A stretch of DNA of 64,000 nt, taken from NCBI RefSeq assembly GCF_014697075.1, contig NZ_JACJRE010000008.1:62001-126000 (forward strand). Direction: 5' to 3'. Positions 16,519-25,325 of this stretch are shown in pieces; position 1 is the first letter of the stretch, and each line of letters begins with the position of its first letter. The stretch is from Tolypothrix sp. FACHB-123. Lineage in GTDB: Bacteria; Cyanobacteriota; Cyanobacteriia; Cyanobacteriales; Nostocaceae. The notes under the pieces are model-generated. The model saw nothing but the letters and a program-made list of their open reading frames with translations. It did no database searches and was not told where the DNA came from. A program made the translations under genes and the position numbers.

Positions 16519-16883
16519 TCTGCCACCTCACTCGCCATAGATTTTTTCGTCGTCTTTCAAGTTGAATGCTTATGACCTATTAATTGTTAACTATGGCATT
16601 TCAGCAGCAGCAGAATTTGGCGGTTACAGTTTTGGTAACAGTAAATAATTTCCTAAATTGAGGAAAAGTTATTTCAGCTACTATTTATTAATTCAGGCAG
16701 CAATCAAGAATTTACTGAGTTTTGAATAATAGTATTTGAGGTTACAAATTGGTCAATAGTTAATAGTCAGTTGTTAGTTGTTAGTTGGCTTCCTCTACCG
16801 TGCGCCGAGCGTAAAGCCTACGACGGGGAATGGGAACCCTCTTCTCCTCTTGGGAGAAGAGAAGCCGAGGCTTTGCTACCAGC
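16519..16883. other. Intergenic region between serpin and protease
   Basis: Contains the serpin promoter region, a TTAGTTG heptamer-like stretch near 16760-16785, a GCGTAAAGCCTACGACGGGG-type dispersed repeat near 16810, and the hairpin CTCTTCTCC/GGAGAAGAG (16839-16861) downstream of the protease gene. There is no gene. Confidence 0.6.
16839..16861 (-). terminator. Hairpin downstream of the S8 protease gene
   Basis: CTCTTCTCC and GGAGAAGAG form a 9-bp perfect stem with a 5-base loop, 23 bases after the protease stop. It lacks a T tract, so it may protect the mRNA end rather than terminate transcription. Confidence 0.5.
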
Positions 16884-18479
16884 CTACTTTTTAGATACAG
16901 TCCACCAAGCTAACCCATAGGTTTGATTGGGTTCGTTAACTTGTTGACGCATCTGGACGCGAATTTTGTAATTTCCATCAGTAGGGATGGGACAGAAAAT
17001 GTGTTCTACGCTATCAATTTGGCTGATGGACGAGCAAACAGTGCCAGCATTTGGATTTTGCGCATCAGCTTTGACTAGATATAGGTCAAGATTATTCAAA
17101 CCGCGATCGCGAAAATTATCGCCAATATCATAAAGCTCATTTTTATTGCGATCGTTGAGTTCTACCAACCTATCCCAAGCTAAAGTAATCGCTACAAAAC
17201 TGCCTTGTTTTAAGGGTTGCGCTAGCACGTATTCTACAGGAGCAAGCATATCTACTGTGCGGTAATCCCAACCAAGCGCAGGCACAGGATTGGTTGGTAA
17301 CCATTGACCTGCGCTAAATTGTTGATAAGCTCTAAATGCATTCAAATGACCTGTTCCCATTTGGGCATCTAAGGGAATTTTGTCATCTTGATAGGCATCA
17401 GAAGCCAGCCAGTCTTGGTTTTGTTTATCAATGATTGTTCTGGTCATTCCTAGCCGCAAGCCATCACCGCTATCTTTGACCTTTTCTGCGGAATTGAGTA
17501 ATACAGCTTTCATCACCTGATGATGGCGAGAATTGATACTCCAGTTAGGCTGTTTTGTCCGCAATTGACGATCGCCAAATTCCTGCAACAAAGCCACAGT
17601 AGCGGTAAGGTGAGGTGCCGCAAAACTGGTACCTGTAACTTTATTGACTTTGCCATCGGGATTCAGCGTGACAATATTATTACCAGGTGCAACTAAACCG
17701 ATAGCCCGCCGCCCACCAATATTAAATTCCTTCCCCGCTAGCCTACCGCTAACTCCTTGGTAAGCACCAGCCAGATTAGAAACGTCTACTTTGTTAAAAA
17801 TCCCTTCGCGACGGGATGAAAAAGCCACGTTGATTGCATTAAAATTATCTGTAGGAATAGGAATACCGCCTTTACCCTGGTTGCCTGCGATCGCATACAC
17901 GACATCATGAACACGACTCGACCAGTCAATACACATAGTCAGTAAAGCATTACCATCTAAAATAGCTTCTGGGCGTGGATCGCGGTTGAGAGGTTCGCCA
18001 AAGCTAAAATTGATGGCGCGAACATCCCCTGCATTTTGTAAAGCAACGTGTTGTGCCGATAAACACTCTTCTGGTTGACCCATATTTTTGGTCGAACCAA
18101 CAGCCGAAGAATAAAGTCGTGCTTGTGGAGAAACTCCCGGCCAAGCTTTATCTTTACTGACCATCACACCAGCAACATTATAAGCATGGGGGTCAACACC
18201 ACTATTTGATTTAGCCGGGCCATTACGTAAGAAAACCCCAGCTAAGGAGATAGCACGATTTTTAGATACCGCTTTATCCCAGCCGAACATTCCCGGACGA
18301 CCAATTTCGACCTGACCAATAGCAATTTTTCGACCGCTTAAATTATAAGGAGCTTGGTGTAGCCTCAGCGCATCAATACCATTGGTTCCTAAAGAAGTTT
18401 GGAAAACAGAAGCCACTACTGGCGCACTCAAACAAGAAGCACCCAGTCCCAAAAATAGCCAAGTTAGTTTTTTAGTCAT
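16884..18479 (-). CDS. Subtilisin-like (S8) serine peptidase with altered triad
   Basis: A 531-residue exported protein. The first 24 residues form a signal peptide, cleaved near PVVAS. The fold is S8-like. Ser285 lies in GTSFAAPH, oxyanion Asn200 in AIAGNQG, and His98 in PHAYNVAG at the place of HGTHVAG. The position of the catalytic Asp (usually V-D-x-G) is occupied by Glu58 in IGQVEIGRPG. The C-terminal 140 residues look like a pre-peptidase-type beta-sandwich (LDLYLVKADAQNP, YKIRVQMRQ). Activity is likely in the periplasm or outside, if Glu can replace Asp. It is transcribed upstream of the serpin in the same direction. Confidence 0.88.
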   Translation of the reverse strand: MTKKLTWLFLGLGASCLSAPVVASVFQTSLGTNGIDALRLHQAPYNLSGRKIAIGQVEIGRPGMFGWDKAVSKNRAISLAGVFLRNGPAKSNSGVDPHAYNVAGVMVSKDKAWPGVSPQARLYSSAVGSTKNMGQPEECLSAQHVALQNAGDVRAINFSFGEPLNRDPRPEAILDGNALLTMCIDWSSRVHDVVYAIAGNQGKGGIPIPTDNFNAINVAFSSRREGIFNKVDVSNLAGAYQGVSGRLAGKEFNIGGRRAIGLVAPGNNIVTLNPDGKVNKVTGTSFAAPHLTATVALLQEFGDRQLRTKQPNWSINSRHHQVMKAVLLNSAEKVKDSGDGLRLGMTRTIIDKQNQDWLASDAYQDDKIPLDAQMGTGHLNAFRAYQQFSAGQWLPTNPVPALGWDYRTVDMLAPVEYVLAQPLKQGSFVAITLAWDRLVELNDRNKNELYDIGDNFRDRGLNNLDLYLVKADAQNPNAGTVCSSISQIDSVEHIFCPIPTDGNYKIRVQMRQQVNEPNQTYGLAWWTVSKK

Positions 18480-18481
18480 TT

Positions 18482-18525
18482 GTCAGTTGTCAATAGTCAA
18501 TAGTCAGTTCTCATTTGTCATTTGC
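18482..18525 (+). repeat. GTCAATA/GTCAGTT heptamer repeat
   Basis: Several imperfect heptamers (GTCAGTT, GTCAATA, GTCATTT) lie directly upstream of the S8 protease start, between it and rpe. Confidence 0.7.
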
Positions 18526-18653
18526 CAATAATTTATCTCCCCTACCCCCTACCCTTGTCCTCCTTCCCATAAACCTGGGAGCAAATTTATGAGCGATCGC
18601 TAAATATTTTGTTACAATGCTTACAGACGAGGATGCTTCAAAACCCACTAGCC

Positions 18654-19361
18654 ATGACCCAAAACCTATCTCAAAAGCCCATTGTTATCTCTCCATCTAT
18701 CCTATCAGCCGATTTTAGTCGTCTGGGTGACGAAATTCGTGCTGTAGATGCAGCTGGAGCAGATTGGATTCACGTTGATGTAATGGACGGTCGTTTTGTA
18801 CCTAATATTACGATAGGCCCTCTAGTGGTGGAGGCGATTCGTCCGGTGACCACAAAGCCATTAGATGTCCACTTAATGATTGTGGAGCCAGAAAAGTATG
18901 TAGAGGGCTTCGCAAAAGCAGGTGCTGATATTATCTCCGTACATGCTGAACATAACGCTTCACCCCACCTACACCGTACCCTTGGACAAATCAAAGAACT
19001 GGGCAAAAAAGCAGGAGTTGTACTCAATCCTTCCACACCTTTGGAATTTATTGAGTATGTATTGGAACTCTGCGATTTAATCCTAATTATGAGCGTCAAC
19101 CCTGGTTTTGGTGGTCAAAGTTTTATTCCCGGTGTAGTACCCAAAATCCGTCAGCTACGTCAAATGTGTGATGAACGTGGACTTGATCCTTGGATTGAAG
19201 TAGATGGCGGACTCAAAGCTAATAATACTTGGCAAGTTTTAGAAGCTGGCGCTAATGCAATTGTTGCTGGTTCCGCTGTATTTAACGCTCCAGATTATGC
19301 TGAAGCAATTACAGCAATTCGTAACAGCAAGCGTCCATCTCCAGAACTAGCTAAGGTTTAA
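18654..19361 (+). CDS. rpe: Ribulose-phosphate 3-epimerase
   Basis: Interconverts ribulose 5-phosphate and xylulose 5-phosphate in the Calvin cycle and pentose phosphate pathway. The 235-residue TIM barrel carries [25 protein letters not shown] (metal and proton-relay residues), [20 protein letters not shown] and EVDGGL, all diagnostic. The ATG at 18654 (MTQNLSQKP) gives the usual length; in-frame ATGs at 18609 and 18633 would add residues not needed by the fold. A terminator follows at 19409. Confidence 0.96.
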   Translation: MTQNLSQKPIVISPSILSADFSRLGDEIRAVDAAGADWIHVDVMDGRFVPNITIGPLVVEAIRPVTTKPLDVHLMIVEPEKYVEGFAKAGADIISVHAEHNASPHLHRTLGQIKELGKKAGVVLNPSTPLEFIEYVLELCDLILIMSVNPGFGGQSFIPGVVPKIRQLRQMCDERGLDPWIEVDGGLKANNTWQVLEAGANAIVAGSAVFNAPDYAEAITAIRNSKRPSPELAKV

Positions 19362-19408
19362 TCCAAATAGGATTAAATATGAAATTAACTAGACCATAAA
19401 AATAGTGA

Positions 19409-19442
19409 TAGGGTGGACAGCATTGCCCACCCTACTTTTTTA
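19409..19442 (+). terminator. rpe terminator
   Basis: TAGGGTGG (19409-19416) pairs with CCACCCTA (19427-19434), followed by C and a run of T. It is built from the GGTGGGC-type dispersed repeat. Confidence 0.85.
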
Positions 19443-19475
19443 TGATTTAAGCGATGATGAATTTTTTATGGCAAA

Positions 19476-20201
19476 TCATCTACCAATTCTGGCCCATTGA
19501 GTTGCTTTCCAAAAACTAAAAAATAAAGCTGCGGAAACTAAAGCACCCAAGTTCCATTTCACAGAATTTTTGAGTAAGCTTAGACGCTGAGAAGATTCAG
19601 TAGCTTTTGCTTGGTTTTTAATTTGTGATTTGGCTTTAGTAACTTCCGACAAGATTTGTGATTTTACTTCCTGAGGACTTCTACCATCTAATGAGCGACC
19701 TTGTCCTCTTAAAAAGTTATTTATTTGTTCTGGTGTAGCTTGGCTGAGCTGCTGTTCTACTTGTTCCGCTTGGGATATTTGTTGTTTAGATACATTAGTA
19801 ATTTGTGCTGCACTTTGTTTATTGAGACGAACTGTGTTACCAATTCCCAAAGGTACCAGTAATAAAAAGATTACTGCCAACAATAAAGTTAACCAAGAGA
19901 AAAGCTTCAGACTGAAGAATTCCCATTTGTTGCGGGAATGCATTTCTCCATAAAATATCAGCGCGAAGCCAATTAAAGGTACAGGTACTCGTTCTACCAG
20001 CGAGCCGAAGGTTTGAAACTCCCAAGCCGGATTCATAAAGTTTGGTGGAACCAACATCTCAATAACATCGAACAATGCCAATAGTAGTAAGCCGTAGCCT
20101 AGCATTCGCAAAATTCTTGTTGAGCCTGTTTGGCTAAAAGCGAATTCCTGCAACTCTTGTACTAACGCGGGAATGAATTTATCACTACTTGATTTAGTCA
20201 T
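19476..20201 (-). CDS. HpsJ-like membrane protein
   Basis: A 241-residue protein with about three membrane spans in the first 125 residues, a soluble Gln/Ser/Lys-rich coiled-coil section at about 130-205, and a last span at 215-235. The segment DVIEMLVPPNFMNPAWEF ... VPVPLIGFALIFYG matches my recollection of the HpsJ-like family, which is linked to hormogonium polysaccharide and to cyanoexosortase systems. The gene is isolated from other hps genes, but a PEP-CTERM protein is encoded 1 kb away. The assignment is moderate; at minimum it is a four-span membrane protein with a periplasmic or cytosolic helical domain. Confidence 0.65.
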   Translation of the reverse strand: MTKSSSDKFIPALVQELQEFAFSQTGSTRILRMLGYGLLLLALFDVIEMLVPPNFMNPAWEFQTFGSLVERVPVPLIGFALIFYGEMHSRNKWEFFSLKLFSWLTLLLAVIFLLLVPLGIGNTVRLNKQSAAQITNVSKQQISQAEQVEQQLSQATPEQINNFLRGQGRSLDGRSPQEVKSQILSEVTKAKSQIKNQAKATESSQRLSLLKNSVKWNLGALVSAALFFSFWKATQWARIGR

Positions 20202-20364
20202 GTTTCTAGCACAGTAAAAAAGAAAGATACCAAATGAGGAGAAGCCAAGGTTTTTTATTCAGGCTTTGCCACTATTACTTCTCATGACAAGTTTTAGTTA
20301 GAGAAATAGACAAACCATACCTTTTTATTTGCAACCATTGTTTAGTTCTTACCTCTCTATTCAC

Positions 20365-20583
20365 CTAGCTGTAGCTAGGCGGAAAAGCATTATCGTTTGT
20401 ATCAGAGTGTAAGGCTATGCATATGTGGTCTTGACACAACGCAACATTACGAGATTCGCGCTGAGACTGTTCTGGTTTTGGCTTATTGATAGTTGTCGTC
20501 ATGAAAACCTTCACCAAAACGAAGAGGACGCCACCTAAGGTTAAAGCCAAAAACAATATTCGCAGTTCTTTCCACAGAGTCAT
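20365..20583 (-). CDS. Small single-span membrane protein
   Basis: A 72-residue protein with one hydrophobic helix (about residues 8-28) and a polar tail holding two Cys residues (LCQDHIC) near its end. No family is recognised. The ATG at 20583 is preferred, with GGAG 11 bases upstream, over a GTG one codon earlier. It lies upstream of the HpsJ-like gene on the same strand and might share a transcript, although 160 bp separate them. Confidence 0.55.
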   Translation of the reverse strand: MTLWKELRILFLALTLGGVLFVLVKVFMTTTINKPKPEQSQRESRNVALCQDHICIALHSDTNDNAFPPSYS

Positions 20584-21253
20584 CACCTTTAAAACTCCGC
20601 AACATCATAAATTAGTTCATTCCTACTACAAGGGCAGGAACAGGTAGCATGACACCAAAATCAGCACTGCGTAGGCATAGCCCGTCGTAGACATCGCCAC
20701 TAAGCAAAAGTATAAAAGCTAATGACAGTCTTTACTCACAAATAACAGTTTTATCTTCTCAACGCCCTGATAAAATATCATTCTGTTTCTTGAGGATACA
20801 GCCATCGATAAGAATTAGTGAAGTACTTAATCTTTGTTTTATCTTGGTCGTAATAATTATTTTACGTATGTATCCTTAATTATACGTATTTATTCTTACG
20901 CACTTCCGTATTTGTAATCAAGAATATTGATGAATGTTAATACAATCTTTAATTTCTTTTGTTTTTATAAATACACTTAAAATTCCACCTAAAGTCTCTT
21001 TATACAAGGTTTATAACCCAAAAAACAGTATGTATTTTGGATGAATTTTATATAAATTTATATAAAATTTGCATAAAATTCTATTTAGCAGCACTAAGTA
21101 TTTATTTATACTGATATTTAATTTGTTTTTAAGTATTAATTGTTTTGTCGCTAAAAAAATGTATGGGTGGAAATTTTAGACTTAAAAAGTTAAATTCCCA
21201 AAACCCATTACATATGTGATTACATGCAACTATGTATTAGTTAGAGTTTTTTA
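20584..21253. other. 670-bp AT-rich intergenic region
   Basis: No credible gene. A copy of a dispersed repeat (GTAGGCATAGCCCGTCGTAG) is at about 20669-20690. Further on are several TACGTAT-type short palindromes (20865-20895) and a very AT-rich stretch around 21040-21110 with runs of TATAAA and ATAAAATT. It probably holds the promoter of the small membrane protein and the 3' end of the PEP-CTERM transcript. Confidence 0.55.
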
Positions 21254-22075
21254 CTACTGCTTTTGTTGCTGTTTTTGTTGGCGACGCAAAGCTACACCAA
21301 AAGCGCCAGCTGTCAATGTACCAAAAATAGTCAAAGGTTCGGGTACAGATTCAGGTGGAGTAACTTTAATGATAGTTTTGTTAATTCCCTTTTTAAATCC
21401 GTAATAGTTGTCATAAGGGTCTTCATCATGCAGTTGGTAAACAACTTTTTGGGTATTTACAAGGCTAGTATAAAAATCACTTAGAGTGGATGCATCATTA
21501 ACATAGAACCAGCCTGTATCTAGAGTTTCACTACGGAAACCCTTACCAAAACCAGTACCAATTTCATTTCCTTTAGCATCAGTACTTTTAGTGTCAACTT
21601 CGCCCCAATAGCCAAATGCGATGTTATTTACCAGCAGTGTATTATCTTTTCCCGCATCTTTATCTTCTATCCCTGAGTCACCATCATCAAGGGTAAAACG
21701 AACAGCCAGTTCTTTGATACCACCCCCAAGTGCATTGATAATTTTCTGGGTAAAATTGCTATCGATACCGATAGTACCAGGATTATCTAGATAGTCATTT
21801 GGAGCGCCATCATCATAATAACCTTTGAATAACTGACTCGCTCCCAATTGGCTAGTTACCCTTGTATTATTCTGTCCCACAATATCTAAAACCACCCCAC
21901 CTACTGAAGTAATTTCCGTGGGAAGAACTCCTTTAGTTGTAGGAGATGTGAGAGTGAAACTTGCAGCTTGTGCTGAATTTGTTGCGGGGAAAGTTGCACA
22001 ACTAATAACAGTTAATGTTGCTACTTTCCACAATTTTTTGCGGATTTTAAATCTAGTCATTACACTTGTGCTCAT
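21254..22075 (-). CDS. PEP-CTERM sorted exoprotein
   Basis: A 273-residue exported protein. A signal peptide (about residues 1-38) ends near NSAQAAS. The C-terminus is a PEP-CTERM sorting signal: VPEPLTIFG, a short hydrophobic helix, then Arg-Arg followed by Gln/Lys. Such proteins are substrates of exosortase. The body contains LDDGDSGIEDKDAGKDNTLL and is rich in Asp, Thr and Gly, compatible with a secreted beta-rich protein. No exosortase gene is in the window. The ATG at 22075 is chosen over an upstream TTG; a second ATG at 22060 is possible. Confidence 0.9.
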   Translation of the reverse strand: MSTSVMTRFKIRKKLWKVATLTVISCATFPATNSAQAASFTLTSPTTKGVLPTEITSVGGVVLDIVGQNNTRVTSQLGASQLFKGYYDDGAPNDYLDNPGTIGIDSNFTQKIINALGGGIKELAVRFTLDDGDSGIEDKDAGKDNTLLVNNIAFGYWGEVDTKSTDAKGNEIGTGFGKGFRSETLDTGWFYVNDASTLSDFYTSLVNTQKVVYQLHDEDPYDNYYGFKKGINKTIIKVTPPESVPEPLTIFGTLTAGAFGVALRRQQKQQQKQ

Positions 22076-22609
22076 TAACAATTGAGTAGGATACTAAATG
22101 TATCCACAGTAAAATTTGGTAGTATTGCACAACGTTTTACCCAAGTATTCAATTAGCTTGAGGTAGTAAGAAGATAGATGATAATTCTTCTTACCGGTAG
22201 CAAAATCTTCTTTTCCTAAGGGAAAAGAAAACCTTAATTTTCGCCAATTTATAAAGGATGTTAATAATTACCTAAAATCACAGCCCAGCGCTTTTCAGAC
22301 AACCTCTAAATCAGGCTATTCGATGTATACGCAACTTTTTGAGCAGTCAAACCGAACTTCTACATTTCACCAGGATTGAGTATTTTTTAATATAAAAAAT
22401 TCAGTAAAATCAACTACTTACAGCCGAGTTCATGAAAACTTTATGGTAAGTTTTTTAGCAAAAATATGACAAGCCTGAATACGTAAAGGTTAAGAACTGG
22501 TTAACTTAAATAGCTAGATATAAAATTTACTTAAACTTAGGGCAATTTCTCCGGAAATTTACTTTCATGGTAGGAAATTTTTGACGTAAACTTACTTTAA
22601 GGCAAAAAA
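22076..22609. other. Intergenic region upstream of the PEP-CTERM gene
   Basis: No gene. A hairpin TTCTTTTCC-TAAG-GGAAAAGAA (22208-22229) lies about 130 bases before the PEP-CTERM start. The rest is AT-rich without clear signals. The far end runs into the terminator of the next gene. Confidence 0.55.
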
Positions 22610-22628
22610 AGGTGGGTAATACCCACCT
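22604..22628 (-). terminator. Rho-independent terminator
   Basis: AGGTGGGT (22610-22617) and ACCCACCT (22621-22628) form an 8-bp perfect stem with a 3-base loop. On the minus strand it is followed by seven T. It ends the transcript of the 173-residue gene. Confidence 0.9.
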
Positions 22629-22669
22629 CGCTATAAGTATGTATTGATATGCAATTGAGAAATTAGTAC

Positions 22670-23191
22670 TTACTTGTGTCTACCTAACCACTTAGCAGCG
22701 GCGATACCAATAATACCTGCAACCACTGGATTGCTGAGAAACTTAATAATACCTGGTTGCTCTGCTAATACCTCACGGAAAATATCGGGGTGGTTGTGAT
22801 AGACGAAGGATGCGAGCTTGCTGACATCATCAGCGTTCATTCGGCTGGCGTGATGAGTTGAAAGGCCTAGTTGTTGTTTTAGCTGACGCTCATCTAATCC
22901 TCTTTCTTTCAAATGTTTGAAAAAGGCGCGAGCGACATCATCCCGTTCGTTGGGTTTGATTTGAGCGATCGCCTGTTGTAATTCCGGCTCCATTTGGCTG
23001 GGGGGAATTCTCTCTGGATGTAAAGACCGACCAAATAACTGACGACGTTGATCTGTTGTGGTGCGTTGAGCAAAATCGTCAAAGTTTTCGTATTCGGTGC
23101 TGGGATCTGTGGTGACATCATCTAAAGATTCGACATTTCCCTGTGCCAAATCTCTCATAATTTCACGCTTGTATTGTTCGCTGCTTGTCAC
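22670..23191 (-). CDS. Conserved-looking hydrophilic protein with C-terminal membrane helix
   Basis: A 173-residue protein, mostly polar and helical, with a charged middle (LKERGLDERQLKQQLG) and a C-terminal hydrophobic stretch PVVAGIIGIAAAKWLG ending in Arg-His-Lys. This suggests a tail-anchored or membrane-inserting protein. No catalytic motif is seen and I do not recognise the family. Translation starts at GTG 23191, with AAGGAG ten bases upstream. It is followed in order on the minus strand by its own terminator. The neighbours (lipoprotein, CsbD) hint at a stress-related group, which is inference only. Confidence 0.7.
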   Translation of the reverse strand: MTSSEQYKREIMRDLAQGNVESLDDVTTDPSTEYENFDDFAQRTTTDQRRQLFGRSLHPERIPPSQMEPELQQAIAQIKPNERDDVARAFFKHLKERGLDERQLKQQLGLSTHHASRMNADDVSKLASFVYHNHPDIFREVLAEQPGIIKFLSNPVVAGIIGIAAAKWLGRHK

Positions 23192-23264
23192 TTTGGTTCT
23201 CTCCTTTTCAGGTTCATTTTTTCATCACCTGAATATTCTGGGAATTTTCTCATCAACTCAGCAA

Positions 23265-23705
23265 TTAGGTGTACTGAATTTGGCTAGTTTGAGTATCGTA
23301 CTTAGCAGTTAAAATCAGCTTCTTGTCAGGAGCATAAACCAACACTGTTAAGTCTTGATTGGGGAAATTCTTCCGAAATCCTTCTACTAAAGATTTTGCT
23401 AAGGGTCGCACTTCATTAGGACGCACCTGTTGGGAAATTACAATGCCTAGTTTGTTGTTATCGCGGACATAGGCATCTTTAATTAACCCTTTAGATGTTT
23501 GTACAACCCAGTTACCAAAGCTTTGTCCTGAGGAAGTATTACCCCGTTCCAATTGTGTATAGGTTACATCTCGACCAATTGCTGGGGCATTGCTTGGGCG
23601 CTCAACTTGTGCTACATTGCTACCACCGCAGGCAGTGGTAATTGTCAAAACCAAAATCAAGATGGCGGACATCAAGATTTTGCGACTCTGCTGAAGCAGA
23701 ATCAT
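23265..23705 (-). CDS. Putative lipoprotein
   Basis: A 146-residue exported lipoprotein. It has a hydrophobic signal with the lipobox ITTAC at residue 26, then a mixed domain rich in Val and Asn (NWVVQTSKGLIKDAYVRDNN, LTVLVYAPDKK) of unknown function. An exceptionally good Shine-Dalgarno, AGGAGGTG at 23710-23717, precedes the ATG. It is transcribed in the same direction as the 173-residue gene, 73 bp upstream of it, so the two may form one unit. Confidence 0.75.
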   Translation of the reverse strand: MILLQQSRKILMSAILILVLTITTACGGSNVAQVERPSNAPAIGRDVTYTQLERGNTSSGQSFGNWVVQTSKGLIKDAYVRDNNKLGIVISQQVRPNEVRPLAKSLVEGFRKNFPNQDLTVLVYAPDKKLILTAKYDTQTSQIQYT

Positions 23706-23843
23706 TTTTCACCTCCTAAAAAAACAGGAAATAATAATTAAATAGCTTGTTTAATTGCGCTATTTAAGTTTATGTTTTCTACCTTTCTTTATAAAAATAT
23801 TGGATTATCAAATCCAAAAAACTTGCTAAAGAGAGGCGGCAAT

Positions 23844-23884
23844 ACCTCTACTATCTCCCTTGAGGTAGAGAGAATAATAGAGGT
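23844..23884. other. Imperfect hairpin between csbD and the lipoprotein gene
   Basis: ACCTCTA (23844-23850) pairs with TAGAGGT (23878-23884), and further imperfect pairing lies inside. No T run follows. It could be a processing or weak termination site. Confidence 0.4.
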
Positions 23885-23937
23885 ACAAACTGATTGTTAA
23901 TTAGCCAAGATTTTAGTCAAAAGAGATTGGCTTGACC

Positions 23938-24120
23938 CTAGTCAATTTTTTTCTTGACGTTGTCTTTTACGTCTTCAATACCGTGACGTACTTCACTTTC
24001 AGATTGTTTTGCTTTGCCTTCAGCTTTATCTTCTGGATCGCCTGTGATGTTACCTAAAGCTTCTTGGGCTTTACCTTCAATATTCTTGCCTGTGGCTTTT
24101 GCACGATCTTCTATGCTCAT
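23938..24120 (-). CDS. CsbD-like stress protein
   Basis: A 60-residue, highly charged helical protein of the CsbD family (EDRAKATGKNIEGKAQEALGNITGDPEDKAEGKAKQ), induced by general stress in other bacteria; its biochemical role is unknown. AAGGAG lies six bases before the ATG. It is cytoplasmic, with no signal peptide. Confidence 0.9.
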   Translation of the reverse strand: MSIEDRAKATGKNIEGKAQEALGNITGDPEDKAEGKAKQSESEVRHGIEDVKDNVKKKID

Positions 24121-24542
24121 ATTCTACTCCTTGTTTTAATATTTCCTGGGTTTCAAAGTTGTAAATCAACTGCGAAACTTTTTGTGATTACTTCTACAAA
24201 GTAGCTTAAAGTTTTTACTTTAGCCTTCTGTCACAAGGTATATTAATTACCTCTGCTAATAGAGAGAGAAGATAAAGTAACAAGTAGAGTTTTTATTGAT
24301 TTATACAGTAAAATAGATATCTGTCTTGCTATTTTTATTTAAAAAATTGTGCTATTTATAGAAGATATCTAATCTTAAATTTATCAATAATTGTTTCTAA
24401 TTTTAAAATTTTTCTTGTTCATAAATTGAATGGGCTGTTTCACATATATGCTGTAATTATTCACGAATATATGACTTAAACCAAGCTTATTACTTGCAAG
24501 AAATGCGGGTAATCTTTAACTAAAAATTATTAAATATAAAAA
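24121..24542. other. Intergenic region without a gene
   Basis: AT-rich. It includes a near-palindrome GCTTAAAGT/ACTTTAGC at 24204-24224 upstream of csbD, which might be a promoter-proximal site. Nothing else is recognised. Confidence 0.5.
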
Positions 24543-24574
24543 ATCAACCCGATTCTTTCTAGAAACGGGTTGAT
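24535..24574 (-). terminator. Terminator of the 19-residue-repeat gene
   Basis: ATCAACCCG (24543-24551) pairs perfectly with CGGGTTGAT (24566-24574); on the minus strand a run of T follows. The loop contains a further TTTCTAGAAA palindrome. Confidence 0.88.
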
Positions 24575-24598
24575 CAATTTAGAAAAATATTTTTGTGT

Positions 24599-25069
24599 TT
24601 AATCGAGAAAACCCATCAAACCATCAGAATCATCAATCTCATTAGATGCCATTGGACGATTACCGAATACTGAATAGCTGTCAGAAATTACCAACGAACT
24701 TGAGCTAATTGGGCGAATACCAGAGAGATTGATACTTTCCACAACTTGGAATGTATTAGCACCAATTGGACGAATACCCATTGCATTATAGGTTTCAACG
24801 ACTTCTAAAGTACTGGTGCTAACTGGACGTACTCCAGCGATAGAGAGTTTTTCAGCAACTTCTAAGTCGCTAGCGCCTATAGGACGGATTCCAGAGATTG
24901 CAAGTGTTCCTTGTGCTTGATCTTGCACTGGTTGTTCTTTACCTGCTTCTACTTTATCTTTATTCAAGCTATTGCCCTGATTATTTTCTACTTCCACTGT
25001 ACTTTCTCCTTTGAGCTTGGCACGCTTTTGTCGCGGACTGACAGCTTTGCCAGTGCTACTAATGCTCAT
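24599..25069 (-). CDS. Protein of 19-residue G-[IV]-R-P repeats
   Basis: A 156-residue soluble protein of unknown function. After a basic, then Gln/Glu-rich N-terminal 63 residues, the remainder is a tandem array with an exact 19-residue period: G-(I/V/N)-R-P-(I/V/M)-x-x-(S/N)-x-(L/F/I)-x-V-x-(E/D) plus five variable positions. There are four full copies and a degenerate fifth that ends in an acidic DDSDGLMGFLD. No signal peptide or membrane span is present. GGAGGGG lies seven bases before the ATG, and a strong terminator follows, so it is a single-gene unit. Periodicity and alternating hydrophobics fit a small beta-solenoid or a repeat ligand-binding protein. A multi-core peptide precursor is a remote alternative. 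Confidence 0.8.
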   Translation of the reverse strand: MSISSTGKAVSPRQKRAKLKGESTVEVENNQGNSLNKDKVEAGKEQPVQDQAQGTLAISGIRPIGASDLEVAEKLSIAGVRPVSTSTLEVVETYNAMGIRPIGANTFQVVESINLSGIRPISSSSLVISDSYSVFGNRPMASNEIDDSDGLMGFLD

Positions 25070-25325
25070 AACTTAACCCCTCCGATTTGTTAACTGGTTT
25101 TTACAATAATTAAACTGACGTGAATTTTTTTGTATATATTGAGAGTTTAACCTTAAAAAACCTGAGATAGGTATAATTATCTGCAAAATGTACACATAAG
25201 TAAATGCAATCAGTAAAATTTTATAAATAAAGATTGCTATTGCTAATGATAAGCTTCACCGATATCCTGCTACGAGTGCGTGGTGAGATCGCTACTATGG
25301 GAGAGGGTATTTCTGGCACAACTGT

